Source: Rhyacophila brunnea (taxonomy: Eukaryota; Arthropoda; Insecta; Trichoptera; Rhyacophilidae). Taken from it: a stretch of DNA of 64,000 bases. Location: the NCBI GenBank assembly GCA_022495005.1, contig JAGYXB010000460.1, positions 434,001 through 498,000 on the forward strand. Direction: 5' to 3'. Under the pieces are notes generated by a model, which saw only the letters and a program-made list of their open reading frames with translations, did no database searches and was not told the origin of the DNA. Shown here in pieces: positions 33,643-44,584 of this stretch (position 1 is its first letter; every line of letters starts with the position of its first letter). The translations under genes were made by a program, and so were the position numbers.

Positions 33643-34960
33643 TAGTACTCTATAAGTGCATCATTAAATTTATAGTAACATCTATCGGCAAAAACTTTAA
33701 ATAACGCTCGCAGTCGATAATGCAGCACTCATATTAAAAGACTTACTCAGATCATATTGTACTTTTAGTCATGTCACAGAATGCAATCAATAAACATCGA
33801 TCAAAAACAGTTATGTATATTAATTGATTAATTTGACTCAACATCTCAAAAACTTAAACTTAAGAACGAAACTGCTACAAATTGGTGACCCCGTCAATTG
33901 AATAAACAGCTACACATTTTCCAGATATTAAACTGCTTCAAAATTTACTGAAGAGCCCTTCGATTCTATTTATTAACAAGTCGAGACATGTATTTTATGG
34001 TGCTGAATACTAATTTATGACATTTTGCTATTGGAAGCACTTAAAATAACAAAAATTTTAATTTACTGTGTGATTTGATTGATTTTTAATTTATAAATGT
34101 ATCGTGTGGTGCTGAATACTAATTCAATGTTAAACTTGATATTTTCAATGTTAAGCTAATAAAAAACCAAGATGGCGCCCAAAGAATGTATTTTTTACGA
34201 TTAGATTATTGTTTTTATATTATTTACCAATTTATTTAATAGACAAGTAAAATATTAAAGGAAAGTTTCAAGTAGGTAGATAAGAAAAATCATTTTTAGT
34301 GCTAAAATCTTGGCATTATTTTTGTTAGGTATAGTACCTACTACCTATACTCTCACTGATGTGAATAAATCGAAATGAGAATGTGGATCAATCAACAATA
34401 TTATTAATTTATTATTGTGTTAACGCGTAAAATATGTACGTTTATAAAAAAAATATTTAGTTTCATAATATGTGCGATACTATATACAAATGTATAAACT
34501 TTATAATTTAATATCTTTTCGAAGGGTTCAAAATTTTCCATCCCCTATTTATATCCTTCATATAATCATTGTCGTTGTTTTGTCGATACAATTGCAAGGG
34601 TTTCATTCATCCGAAGCTTTCATTTGAATCCGTATCGGAAAGAAACATCGATATTAAGTAGTATCAGAGGAAATACAGACCGGCCTGATTACTTCCCGGG
34701 ACGACTGCAAAATGAGCAATATCCGAGGAAATATCATTTGCGAACACCGTATTGTGAATCCATTTCGAACGATTCATACAAATAATATCAAGACCATTAC
34801 TGTCTATTTTCTTTTTGTTGTGGATTCTTATATCAATTTTTGTTTTAATGATGTCGTTTGCAGATAATACTCTTAAAGTAACTTGTTTATTTTTACAAGT
34901 GAATAATATTTAAGTAATCTTTATAATATGAGAGAGTTTATATATTTATAGTAATTGGAC
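33643..34960. other. Anonymous stretch with a duplicated segment
   Basis: Contains the second copy of the repeat at 31955 (34530-34665) and a repeated phrase GGTGCTGAATACTAATT at about 33998 and 34111. No coding signal. Confidence 0.45.
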
Positions 34961-34970
34961 ATACATAATT

Positions 34971-35335
34971 TAACCAATAGAAAAAATCTTTTTGAGAAAA
35001 AAGTAAGATACCACGCATGAATCGAGCTTGCATCCCACGGGTATTGCGCTCATCCACATAAAACACTGCCTATGCTAAAGGCGTCATACATAATTGCGAC
35101 AAATTTTCTCCAAGATTTTTTATTGTAACTTACTTGAACTTGCTAATAATTTTTAATCGCCACCAATAGTAGCGCAATTTGGAAAGCGCTTCAGAGAGTA
35201 TTAAAAACCATTAGTTAGATTTTTTCTATTGGTTATTATATATTTTCTCAGAAGTGTTTTCAAAATTATAATATTTTGTGTTCAATAAATAGAATGTTAC
35301 ATTGTTAAATCTTGTGAATTAATCGATGAATAAAA
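34971..35335 (+). mobile_element. Rearranged SINE family S3 copy with inverted tRNA part
   Basis: The 3' tail (GTTTTCAAAATTATAATATT, then TGTTCAATAAATAGAATG and TCTTGTGAATTAATCGATGA) matches 57092-57175. The preceding segment with GGAAAGCGCTT and AGTATTAAAAACCATTAG matches 56935-56970. The tRNA-derived portion lies in opposite orientation at 34980-35115: the reverse complement gives TTTGTCGCAATTATG, a degraded head and GTATCTTACTT. Outer phrases AACCAATAGAAAAAATCT (34974) and its complement (35217) form an inverted repeat. Confidence 0.55.
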
Positions 35336-36052
35336 AAAATCGTTGTGTGTACTTATGTACGTGCATTAGATAGAAGTTATACTTCTTTGGCGTAACAAAA
35401 ATAAGCCGTTACCTATGTATATTAATATTACAGTGGATAAGGTTGATGAAAACGTATGCGATTCATCTGTGTCTCATATAGCACATGATAATTATTGTAT
35501 TGGACCAAAACTCATCTTTGCTATACAGCGATTATAATTGATTCAGAAGAGCCCATAATGAATTAATAAAAATATTATTTACCAACTCACAACTTTCATA
35601 AAATTTATTTATTTTTTTATTTTAATTTTTTTTAATTTTAATTTATTTATATAATTTTTCTCAAAAATAATACATATATAATAATACAATATGGCCACAA
35701 ATCTTGATATACAATCTTTACAATGAAAAATAAATATACACTCCAATATAAATAAAGTTTTATGAATATAAAGTAACAGTTTAGAATGTTGGTCTCCATA
35801 AATTTGTTTATAAACTTATATATTTATTATGACACAATATTGGTTATGTTTACAATACGTGCTCTTTACTTGGTTGCATTGAACGACTAACTAAATGACA
35901 CTATGCGCATGCGCATGTACCATTGAGACCAAAATGAATATAATCATAATAATAAATTATATTGTGTTACATCGGTGCGCGCAACTTTGTCACACGCTAA
36001 AAATACAATCTCATCTGTTTTCCGCAACGCGCCAAAAGAAGTATAACTTCAA
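35330..36052. mobile_element. Inverted-repeat element family T, copy 2
   Basis: The left side is TGTGTACTTATGTACGTGCA followed by GAAGTTATACTTCTTTGGCG at 35373. The right side is CGCGCCAAAAGAAGTATAAC and TTC, ending at 36050, a clear inverted repeat of about 20 bp. The interior is very A/T-rich (35580-35690) and has no ORF. It abuts the 3' end of the SINE at 34971-35335. Confidence 0.65.
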
Positions 36053-36054
36053 AA

Positions 36055-36830
36055 AATAGTTAATTAAAATATATAATAATGTTTAAATACCATTATTTCA
36101 GGCGTCTAATAACCAAAACCGATACGTTACAAATATGGTCAAAATCTAACAAAATAGACATTCATATTATACTTGCAATTTTATACAATAATAATAATAT
36201 TATGTAAAGGTATATAACTTTTAAAATGCCCAAAAATCATACGAAAAAAATGTTTAAAAACATAACGTTTTATTGAAACCGATTATTTAAAATGTTGGCA
36301 CATCTAATTTTGTTTTTCATGGATTTATTGGAAAAATGATTTAATCAACTAATATGAATATGCATATTGTTGTTCTAGTTTAAAAATAAAATAAGACGCA
36401 CAAAAAATACATAATTTTCCACTAACATTAAAATTTGTGGACTTTTAGGTTTTTGCATTTGGTAAAATTAATTCTGAATGAAATCAATTTCAATCTCAGT
36501 AATATCCACGTTTTTATTGCCTATTGTTGATTCTTACAACAGTTTTTGTTTATTGATGTTAGTGACAAATTCTGCTGGGTAAACGACGGTAAACGATTAT
36601 AACAAACTAAATTAATAACAGCATTTTCAATTTATTATAACATAATATTATATTCAGTATATTATAGTGATGTGCAATATTTTATTCTCCAAGAGTGGGG
36701 CGAAACAGAATATCTGTGGTTCACTTTTAATATTATTTTTATATTAAGTAATATAAGTTACAATTTTATAATTGACTCAATAATTTGATGGCGCTATTTT
36801 CTCACGGTGTAACTTTATTATTTCTTCTTT
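36055..36830. other. Anonymous AT-rich stretch
   Basis: Nothing recognisable on either strand. Confidence 0.4.
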
Positions 36831-36831
36831 C

Positions 36832-37072
36832 TTCTTTCGACCATATCCGATCCTAATAAGATCATATGGGCCTTCACAAAGTAGAGGTTTGTGTTAACAG
36901 ATTTTTTTTACGAGTAGAAATGGATGTCAGCCACTTGCTCAACCTATTAGGTCCATACCCTGATAGACACAAATTGAAAAACAATATGTGTACTTGCCAG
37001 ACTCAGGATTCGAACCTGGGACCCACGGCATTATAGTCCAACGCTTAAACTGCGCGGCCACCGTGGGTGTAC
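36832..37072 (-). mobile_element. tRNA-headed SINE, family S2, with LINE-like 3' tail
   Basis: On the minus strand the head has a tRNA-like A box (GTGGCCGCGCAGTTTAAGCG) and B box (GGTTCGAATCC), followed by an ACACAAATTGAAAAACAA-type body (given as plus strand) shared with 25848-26013. The end reads AGGATCGGATATGGTCGAAA then GAAGAAAGAAGAAA. That tail resembles the LINE end at 49030-49275 (GATCGGATATTATGGCCGAA then GAAAAAGAAGAAG on the minus strand). A shared tail would let the LINE machinery copy the SINE. Confidence 0.75.
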
Positions 37073-37329
37073 TTTATGATTTACGGTTGGAATAATGGAA
37101 TATATCTTTAGAAAAGAAACACTTTTGCATAAAATTGTATTAGGTATATAGCAAGTTTCGTATTTTCGTCACTAGATATCCGTAATAGCACTCACCCTTA
37201 AATCCGAACCCTAACAGCGTAATCTGGTTGGGAAAAAATCTTTGATTTTATTCACCCCGCGTAAAAATATGCCTCTAAAAGAAGTTCTAGAAAAATAGTT
37301 CGTTCTACATCCCCTCACGTGCAATAGGT

Positions 37330-37480
37330 ATGTCTATCTTGAAATGATCGTGCATACAGAACTCGTCTCTAGTATCTGCAGAAACAAGCGAAATATTTAC
37401 GTGCCGAGCGCGACCAACAAAAATACAGTCCTTGTTATCTGTCTCGGCCAGAGGAAAGCTATTTTACTACCGGGAAATGT
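37330..37480. other. Unassigned GC-richer segment
   Basis: Somewhat less AT-rich than its surroundings, with CGTGCCGAGCGCGACC and CTCGGCCAGAGGAAAGC. No ORF and no partner in the window. It lies just outside the hAT-type end at 37488. Confidence 0.25.
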
Positions 37481-37487
37481 TTTGCAG

Positions 37488-38606
37488 CAGTGGTTTTTCA
37501 AATGTGCTCCGCGATGATCTGACCACCGTAGGCTCTTCGAAAAAATTGTGTTAGACAATCCTAATTCAACTCACCAATGCACGTTCACAACAATATTATG
37601 TGCTTTGGTCACCGTTTTCTATATATGATAACATAATATCAAGGCGGTATACTTATTTTCTCTTATCGCAGATAACATGCATATAGTCAGAATTGTACTC
37701 TAATTCACTTCCATACAGCCTATCATTAATCGGCACTTTCGCCACTCAGAAATCAACAAACTACATGGATAATTATTATTGTATTAGTAATATATTTTTG
37801 TTACACATACTATGAACTTACGTGAAAAATACTAAATCTTTTTCAAATATTATACCTACTTATAAGTATTATTTATGAATCCTTTAAAGTTAAATAAATT
37901 AATATAATGTCGTAAATACAATGAAATAAAAATATCATATTGATGGTTCTGTATAATTTGGTATTAGATTGTGGTTGCGCTTTTTGCAGTGGACTGTAAT
38001 TTTAAGATGCTGCTAGATTACAGATCTAGTGGGGAGGTTTAAACAGGATGCCAGGCACTGACCTTTTATGTTGAGAGGGCTGGCGCTGGTTCGGTGATCA
38101 CGCACTAAACAGACGGTTCAGAATGTCACTCTCACGGTTTTACTTGGGTTTTAGGATAAATGATGATGACAAGTTTAGGATGGATGATAGACGTTCGCTG
38201 GCACAACCACGTTTGAACAGATGGGTTTTTGATGAGTCACTCTGTGGTTAACATGGCCTCGGTCGTATCGTATCAGATAGAGCGCGATATAGTTTTAGCT
38301 TTAACAAGCCTAGGCGCTTCGGCTGTCTTGAAGAAACTGAATGTAACGTAATCACTGTCGACTCATGACCCGTAACTGCTGGTCACCTGGTCTTGTGACA
38401 ATATCTGGGGACTTGAGGTAGGTGGGAAAAGCGACCATAATTGACTCAACCAAATTGGTGGAGCTACATGATGTGATTCTGACAATTTTCAAGTCTACTT
38501 TACGAAAAAAATCAAGTACCTACTCAACACTATAAATCTATATCTAATGCATGCATACGTCACGTGTTATATTGTTTATGGAAATAATAAAGTTTAAAAA
38601 CCACTG
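37488..38606. mobile_element. Possible hAT-type element hosting a solo LTR
   Basis: CAGTGGTTTTTCAAA at 37488 and TTTAAAAACCACTG ending at 38606 are near-perfect inverted ends with hAT-style CAGTG termini. The solo LTR at 37972-38452 is nested inside. The flanking octamers (TTTTGCAG and TTCTACGA) do not match well, so the pairing of these ends is an inference. Confidence 0.4.
37972..38452 (+). mobile_element. Solo LTR, family R, copy 2 (481 bp)
   Basis: It starts TGGTTGCGCTTTTTGCAGTG and ends ATAATTGACTCAACCA, and aligns over its length with 30686-31184 through GATGCCAGGCACTGACCTTT, GAGTCACTCTGTGGTTAAC and GAAAAGCGACCATAATT. Flanks GATTG (37967-37971) and AATTG (38453-38457) differ at one base, as for a decayed 5-bp target duplication. 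No internal retroelement sequence is attached. Confidence 0.75.
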
Positions 38607-39059
38607 TTCTACGAGAATGTTTGACACGGAGTATATTTTCAAAGAACGCCAACTCAACTTTTGTCATAAAAATAGCCACACAGATGCTATGAATTTATTT
38701 TTAATTCAATTGGGCTGAATGAAACTAATGAATTCTGAATCTCTCCCTAATCAATCTTTCATGAATTATGGATTATGAATATTAATACATTATCCATAAA
38801 AATAAATGCCACATATTATTACTATAATAAGAATGATGCAAATTGATCGATACTACACCACCGTTCGCTGTATGTCTTCATATTTTTTCAGACACACTTT
38901 TCCGACCTATTAAAAGCCTCTTATAGTCAAATTAATAATATTGTTGGAAAAACGCCAGGTACAGGTGAATATTGCAAATGCTGATGACATGAGTGACTGG
39001 ATAAAGAAATTCACTAAAAAATTTATATCACTTTCAAATGGAGATTTTATGGTATTTTC

Positions 39060-39245
39060 AATGCATTAGTGTGAATATTCCTAAAACGTTGTCAAAAATG
39101 TATTTATATATTTTGAAGCCTATTATCCTTTATATTTACTTTAAATATTTGATGACTGCATAAAGTATTTTCAGTACATAAAATAGTTTTCTTTTAAACC
39201 TCTTGATGTAATGTTTTAGAATATAGTCATATTTCAGTACATCCG
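39060..39245 (-). mobile_element. Foldback family B, one arm only
   Basis: The plus strand reads AAAACGTTGTCAAAAATG, TGAAGCCTATTATCCTTTAT, TTTGATGACTGCATAAAGTA and ATATAGTCATATTTCAGTAC, matching the left arm of 62742-63345. The opposite arm is missing. Confidence 0.7.
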
Positions 39246-39339
39246 GCACCACCATCTACACTTTACACTCTACAGTCTGATCATGATTCTCAATCATAGA
39301 AATGAGAATAAAGAAACAGATTATATTGTTCATATAAAG

Positions 39340-39722
39340 ACACACGTGTGAAACATAGACCATAAGTAAAAGAGTGATCCACAAACTTAGAGTAGCACTA
39401 CGTGGTATGGATAAGCGCATGCTGGGCATGACGCGAAAAGATTAAAAGAGGAATGAGTGGATAAGGAAACGGACAAGGGTTTGCAATGTAATAGAGTTTG
39501 ATAAAAGTCTCAAATGGGCTGGACACGTAGCTCGAAGAAGGGACAATCGTTGGACAAATTTAGTCATACAGTGGTACCCAAGAGGTGCAAAACGTTCGCA
39601 AGGTAGACCTAGCGGCCACTGGATCGATGAAATGATTAAATTCTGCAGAAGTAGTGAACTAGAGAAGTGAAGTCATCTTCAAGAGACCTTCATCCAGCAA
39701 TGAAAAAATTCAGGCTAACGAT
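39340..39722 (+). mobile_element. RTE-type LINE, C-terminal ORF fragment
   Basis: The frame reads RGMDKRMLGMTRKD, a stop, KRNEWIRKRTRVCNVIEF, then LKWAGHVARRRDNRW, VIQWYPRGAKRSQGRPSGHW and ID. These are the conserved C-terminal motifs of RTE-like LINE ORFs (WAGHV, RGRP and a downstream W-D). At least two in-frame stops make it a pseudogene. Related fragments are at 8600, 28610 and 43190 on the minus strand. Confidence 0.75.
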
Positions 39723-39724
39723 GA

Positions 39725-40890
39725 TGATATAAAGACAATTCTAAACTAATAAGACGTGATAAACACACTTTATAAATTGAACAAAATCAATGTTAAATCT
39801 TTTGTGTGCTTTACTAAGTTCAAACAAAAATGCGTAACTGTATTATTTATTTAGTTTTACAGACAATTTTCGTTTATTTTAAAAATATTTTGAAGAGGTT
39901 TACAATTTTTCAACGCATTATATTACATGTTTCTAGTCTCGAGAAAGCTAGCTATAAACATTCATTCTGTTTATAGCTAAGCCAATACAAAGCTCAGTCA
40001 TACAGTCTACTATTTTATTAGCAAACCGAGAAACATTACACCAAGACCGTGCCATCAAATATTGTTATAATATAACTTACATATTTTACTATGTAATATT
40101 AGACTGCACAATTCGATACAAGTAGACCTAGTAAAAAATAAATTTATTTCATTTAGATATTCGTGTTCTAAAATTAAATCTAAAATGAAGTAAGCCACTG
40201 CCGATTGTGGATCCAAGCTTGTACAACATCACTGAGAGACGATGGTTACTGGTTGTAAATTGAAGTGGACTGTATGGATAGGATCGGATTGGAATGGTAG
40301 AATAATTGTGATTTTAATGTTACTTACGTTGATGTTGTCTCTGGGTGAAGAAAATTCCAACACATGTACAAATTTTTTAACGGTTTTTAAAACTACATAT
40401 TATGATATGATTACCCGCTGCGTTAACTACAAGTAGAATACTAATTCTTTACACTGCACTTACACAAGAATTCTTGTGGTAATGTCATTATTGTACAGCC
40501 GTGAACATATTACTATGAAAGGAAGTTTGGACGTGGAAATTAATGAAAGAGTTTACTTTTCTGTACCTTTTCTAAGAATTAAATACGTGCGATTAGCATG
40601 CAATGGAATTCAGACATTCATTCATCACTGTACTACACCCCAATGTGGGTCTTGGCTACATTTAAGAAGCGACTATATTCGACATATATATCGACTCTTC
40701 TTCTTAGATGTTATGTCTCTTTCTACACATTATCACTTCACTCCCATACCTCTTTTCCCTTTCGTTATGTTGAAGAAGAGCCTGTTTAATGATGTCATGG
40801 TATCCTTGTGATACCACGAGGAAATCGTTTTACATCAATAATAATTCGTGGCTGTATGTTTTCTCTGCACTACTAAATCACTTAATTCGA
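39725..40890. other. Anonymous stretch, upstream of a LINE end
   Basis: The open frames at 40242-40436 and 40476-40811 have no domain I can name. The second ends shortly before the LINE C-terminus at 40892, but nothing in it looks like reverse transcriptase. Confidence 0.4.
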
Positions 40891-40891
40891 T

Positions 40892-41236
40892 GAGATAAAA
40901 CATGAAACGGTGGACCACGAGTTAGAAGAGTTAATAAAACATGAAACGGTGGTGAAATTCTGTCGATCCCAAAGACTAAGGTGGGCTGGACACGTTGAGA
41001 GAATGCCTAAGCACAGGACGCCAAAAATCATGACCAAGTGGATCCCACAGTGGAAACGGTCTAGGGGCAGACCAAAGAAGAGGTGGGCTGACTGTATCGA
41101 AGAGGACAGGAGAAAGATGGGGAGGGTTGGAGACTGGAGAGGAGCAGTCAGGGAAAGGAGCGTGTGGAGGACAATTGTAGAGGAGGCCAAGTCCCGCCCC
41201 GGGATGTAGTGCCGAGAAAGAAGAAAAAGAAGATGT
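40892..41236 (+). mobile_element. LINE C-terminal ORF and 3' end with an internal 39-bp duplication
   Basis: The frame that ends at 41209 contains SQRLRWAGHVERMP, KRSRGRPKKRWADCIEED, then DWRGAVRERSVWRTIVEEA and a stop. This is the standard C-terminus of RTE-like LINE ORFs and is uninterrupted over about 100 codons. The phrase AAACATGAAACGGTGG occurs at 40898 and again 39 bp later, an in-frame duplication of 13 codons (IKHETV). After the stop comes GCCGAGAAAGAAGAAAAAGA, the simple 3' tail. The 5' part is missing, as in a 5'-truncated insertion. The good frame suggests a younger copy than the other fragments. Confidence 0.8.
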
Positions 41237-41296
41237 TTTTCCTACTTTCCAAGATATTTTTTAGGTTATTATTTTTTTTGTTTTTGCCTAGCTTTC

Positions 41297-41775
41297 CAAC
41301 TCCGTGTCCGGAAATTGTACGTTTGCAGTTCGCCGTATCCCACTATTGTATCGGAAATATATGGCCCTATATTAAAGACCGTTCAACCTATTTGGGTCGT
41401 ATAGTACTGACATAAAATTCATGTTTAAATAAAACATGGTTTTGTCGGTTTACACTTTACAGGACGACACAAATTTTCAAGCATATTAGCACGATGTTAC
41501 GATATACGAGTTCAAATCATGTCGTCACAAGTGTGATTTTTTTTCTACTGGGTATTATATTTGCGTATCCGGAAACTTGTACGTATGCAGTTAGCCATAT
41601 CACACTTCATCGTGAAATGTTATGAGAAAGATTATAAGAAATATATGGCTGTATATTAAAGACCGTCAAACCTCTTTGGGTCGTATAGTACTGACATAAA
41701 ATTCATGTCTAAATAAAACACTGTTCTTATCGGTTAATACTTAACTGGAAGCCAGCAACACACAATTTTTGAAAA
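41297..41775 (+). repeat. Direct duplication, two diverged units about 275 bp apart
   Basis: Unit 1 (about 41300-41470) and unit 2 (about 41567-41745) share CCGGAAA, TTGTACGT and GCAGTT, then GAAATATATGGC, TATATTAAAGACCGT, GGGTCGTATAGTACTGACAT and AAAATTCATGT. It is a diverged tandem duplication of unknown nature. Confidence 0.75.
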
Positions 41776-41798
41776 GAGCCGATATACTGGATTATTTG

Positions 41799-41815
41799 TT
41801 AGGTTAGGTTAGGTT
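41799..41815 (+). repeat. Interstitial (TTAGG)3
   Basis: Three perfect TTAGG units, the common insect telomere motif, followed by TT. Too short to claim a telomeric origin. Confidence 0.6.
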
Positions 41816-41829
41816 TTCATTGTTGAATT

Positions 41830-42515
41830 CATGAATTTTGCCAGAATCAGCAATGAAAATTTAATTAATATTCATATTTAATCTATTAAAATTGGAAACC
41901 GTACCTGTTGTATAGTATACGGTCATCTCTTTCCGATAAGAAAGCTCACCGCGAACTGTGCTACGGTGTAATATTTTACGTACAATTTACATGTAACCTT
42001 CCAACTCATATGTTAATATAGACCTGGTGAGGGTTCTTTTACAAATGTATTTAAAAAAAAAATATGTGTATCTTGGCAGTAAGTGGCTTTGTGTATATTA
42101 TAGAATTCGCTTCCGATATTATGTATTTCTTCTTAATATTTCTGTCAATTTGTAGTGCAAAAATTATGAATCCTTTTTTAACTATACCTAAGTGTAAATT
42201 ATTTTTACTGACACTCGCCAAAAACTGGGTATCACGTCGTATAGTGTAATATTGCCGTTACATATCTCTGGAAAGATCGGACGACCGCGCATGTCAAATT
42301 CATTGTGGTTGCGGCCGAGGGAGCAGAATGATGTGATAATTCCGACGATCCAGATAACACCCTCGCAATGCCACCGACGAGTACCATATGGTCCATATGG
42401 GGTATGAGAATTGAATGAGTCGAAGTTCTTGCTTATTGCACACTTGAAAACTTCCACAGACTGCTAATATAATATTTATTTGAGAAGCTTTTCTGTACAA
42501 CAACTAATAGGAGGT
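41830..42515. other. Anonymous stretch
   Basis: The segment at about 42210-42440 is less AT-rich and has short open frames on the minus strand (42188-42503), but they overlap each other in different frames and show no domain. No repeat partner was found. Confidence 0.35.
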
Positions 42516-42516
42516 A

Positions 42517-43070
42517 CTTAGTTACCTCGAATGATGGAAGTAGGCTGTTAGTATCCACCATAAATAGTGTACACTAAACTTTTCCAATTTTCATTGCAAT
42601 AAAACTACATTTTACAGATAGTGTTGGTTAGATTTTGTGTGAAAACCAAAGTGAAAACCATGCTATAATAGTGAACAGTCAAAAACTACTCGTTTATCTA
42701 TAATTATGCAATTAAATCATATATAACTTTGGATATTTCATAGATAGAATAGTATTTTAGATCTATTATAGTTTGGTTAGGCAGGGCTTAATGAATTAAA
42801 AAAAAAAACCAACAATATGTGTAATATGTATTATTAATTCAACGAAAACAAATAAGTATGAATGAAAAAGTACGCACAATTATATTAAGTACTTATATAA
42901 AAAATATTATGGTTTGGTTTAGGCAGGGCTTAATTGATTTTTAAAAACGAACCAACACCATCTGTAAATTGTAGTCTTAGTTCAATAAAATGAAATACGT
43001 ATGACTAACAAAGTTTAATGTGCACTATTTATGGCGAATCTTAACAGCCTACCTCCACCCTTCGCTACCG
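42517..43070. mobile_element. hAT-like element, family H, third full-size copy
   Basis: It aligns with 12741-13316 from GGAAGTAGGCTGTTAGTATC to AGCCTACCTCCACCCTTCGC. The last bases are CTACCG instead of CCACTG and the first terminal bases are mutated or lost. No 8-bp duplication can be recognised. Non-coding. Confidence 0.8.
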
Positions 43071-43189
43071 CGCTATGTTATAATCACCATCAGCCTGAAT
43101 CTACGATCTGCTGGATGGAAGCATCTCTTAGTTAATGTCAACCCTTTCGGTCATTTGCGTTATGTTACAAAGTATTTATGTATGACTTA

Positions 43190-43450
43190 ACCGTGGCCAT
43201 TATATCTATCTTGTCTGCTTCCTTATCCATTAGTGTATTTTGTAATCTTTACGTGCTATGCCCAACCTTTCCATGCCACGTTGCACTACTCGTAATTTTT
43301 GGAGTCCATATTTCACGCGCACGCGTGAGCATTAGTATTACACATTGATTGAACACCTTACGCTTAAGACACAGTGGGAGATCACTTTTTAATGTTATGT
43401 AAGCAGCCAAAAGTAATTTATCTTGATCATTATTTTTAATCATGTAAAAC
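43190..43450 (-). mobile_element. RTE-type LINE C-terminal fragment
   Basis: The minus-strand frame reads VVQRGMERLGIA, then KDYK and WIRKQTR with stops between. It is paralogous to the fragments at 8600-8935 and 28610-28830, sharing the phrase CATGCCACGTTGC on the plus strand with 8600-8935. A SINE sits just beyond it at 43500. Confidence 0.65.
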
Positions 43451-43499
43451 ACCTAGAAATTCGTACGTAGTTTGTTTCAACACAGCAACAGGCTTCAGA

Positions 43500-43650
43500 C
43501 CAGCGGCTCTCGTGGTGCAGTGCGTAAGGTGCTAAACTCAATATATTTATGTGATTTTCTCAAAGCCTGGGTGTTTTTGATTGTTCAAAATTACCAACAA
43601 CTATCTTGTACAAAAAAGCAAGGGCATGGTTATTAACAATTTAAAAAAAA
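43500..43650 (+). mobile_element. SINE family S1, copy lacking the B-box region, with 11-bp target duplication
   Basis: The head CGGCTCTCGTGGTGCAGTGC keeps the A box, but the sequence then jumps from GCTAAACTC directly to ATATATTTATGTG, so the B-box half of the tRNA part present at 8040-8070 is absent. The body (CAAAGCCTGGGTGTTTTTGA, TTGTTCAAAATTACC) and A-tail match the copy at 8001. CAGGCTTCAGA occurs at 43489-43499 and 43651-43661, an exact target duplication. Confidence 0.85.
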
Positions 43651-43664
43651 CAGGCTTCAGATTA

Positions 43665-44270
43665 GAATGCAAGCCGCCATCATGTTTTTAGGACTGCAAT
43701 TATTGGTAGAAAGATGGAAATAATAAACTTGTTATCAATACAGCCATACGTACAATCGTTTAATTTGAAAATCGAACTACTTTCAATATTAAGCTTAGCT
43801 TATAAGACGTTTTCTATCAAAATTCTTTGCCTAAAATATATGTATATAAAAGCAACATAGAAAGCTTTCATGTATGTATCCACATCAATAATCGTAAGTC
43901 TTGCCACTTTGTTAACATCCATACATATTTAATACTTACGTGAATGAAATTAAATCTTATCTCTTCCGCCCGACCATATTATTATGTTAGCAGTTCAGCA
44001 GTTGTTCATGTGTTCTGCTTTTATCAGTAACGAAAGTTTAATAGTCGTTACTTGTGAAATAAATGCTACTAAAGCTTCGGCAATAAAACGGAATAACCTT
44101 GGTGAATTAGTCGTAAGTTTTTTATGTTGTTAAAACTTTCAGAATTATCACTCTAGTTTTATTTTTCGACAGCATTTCAAAACTATTCTAATGTAATAAT
44201 AATAATAGTAATATAAAACAGCATTGATTTAGGACCCTCTCTACTCACTATAATCAAATGTAATTTAATC
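43665..44270. other. Anonymous AT-rich stretch
   Basis: Nothing recognisable on either strand. Confidence 0.4.
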
Positions 44271-44275
44271 TCAAC

Positions 44276-44400
44276 ACAATCACTGCTGACCTGTTAATTA
44301 ATATTTAATTACCACATTTAAATATCATGCTAATTATATCTAATGGTCAGGTAATGCAAACGCGCCTGTCGCGTTGTTAGCACTAACTGAGTTAATGGTG
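44276..44400 (+). repeat. Dispersed repeat family E, copy 3
   Basis: It matches 10015-10140 through AATTACCACATTTAAA, CATGCTAATTATATC and TGAGTTAATGG, and 9660-9800 through the CACTGC start. Confidence 0.45.
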
Positions 44401-44584
44401 TATCTTTATGCATTACTGAAAAAACCCATTGAATCACTACGTATTAGAAGAAACCTTCTACCGAGTTGGACAAGGTTTACACATGGTTTCCGTCCCCGAC
44501 GAGTACTACGAGTATAACCTCTGAGTAATCGACTCGAGTAATTTTTTTCTTTACCTTTTCGAAAAAGATACGGATAAACCTTGG

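Noticed and set aside
41799..41815. Internal telomere as evidence of chromosome fusion
   Set aside because: Only three TTAGG units; this is within chance expectation in AT-rich DNA.
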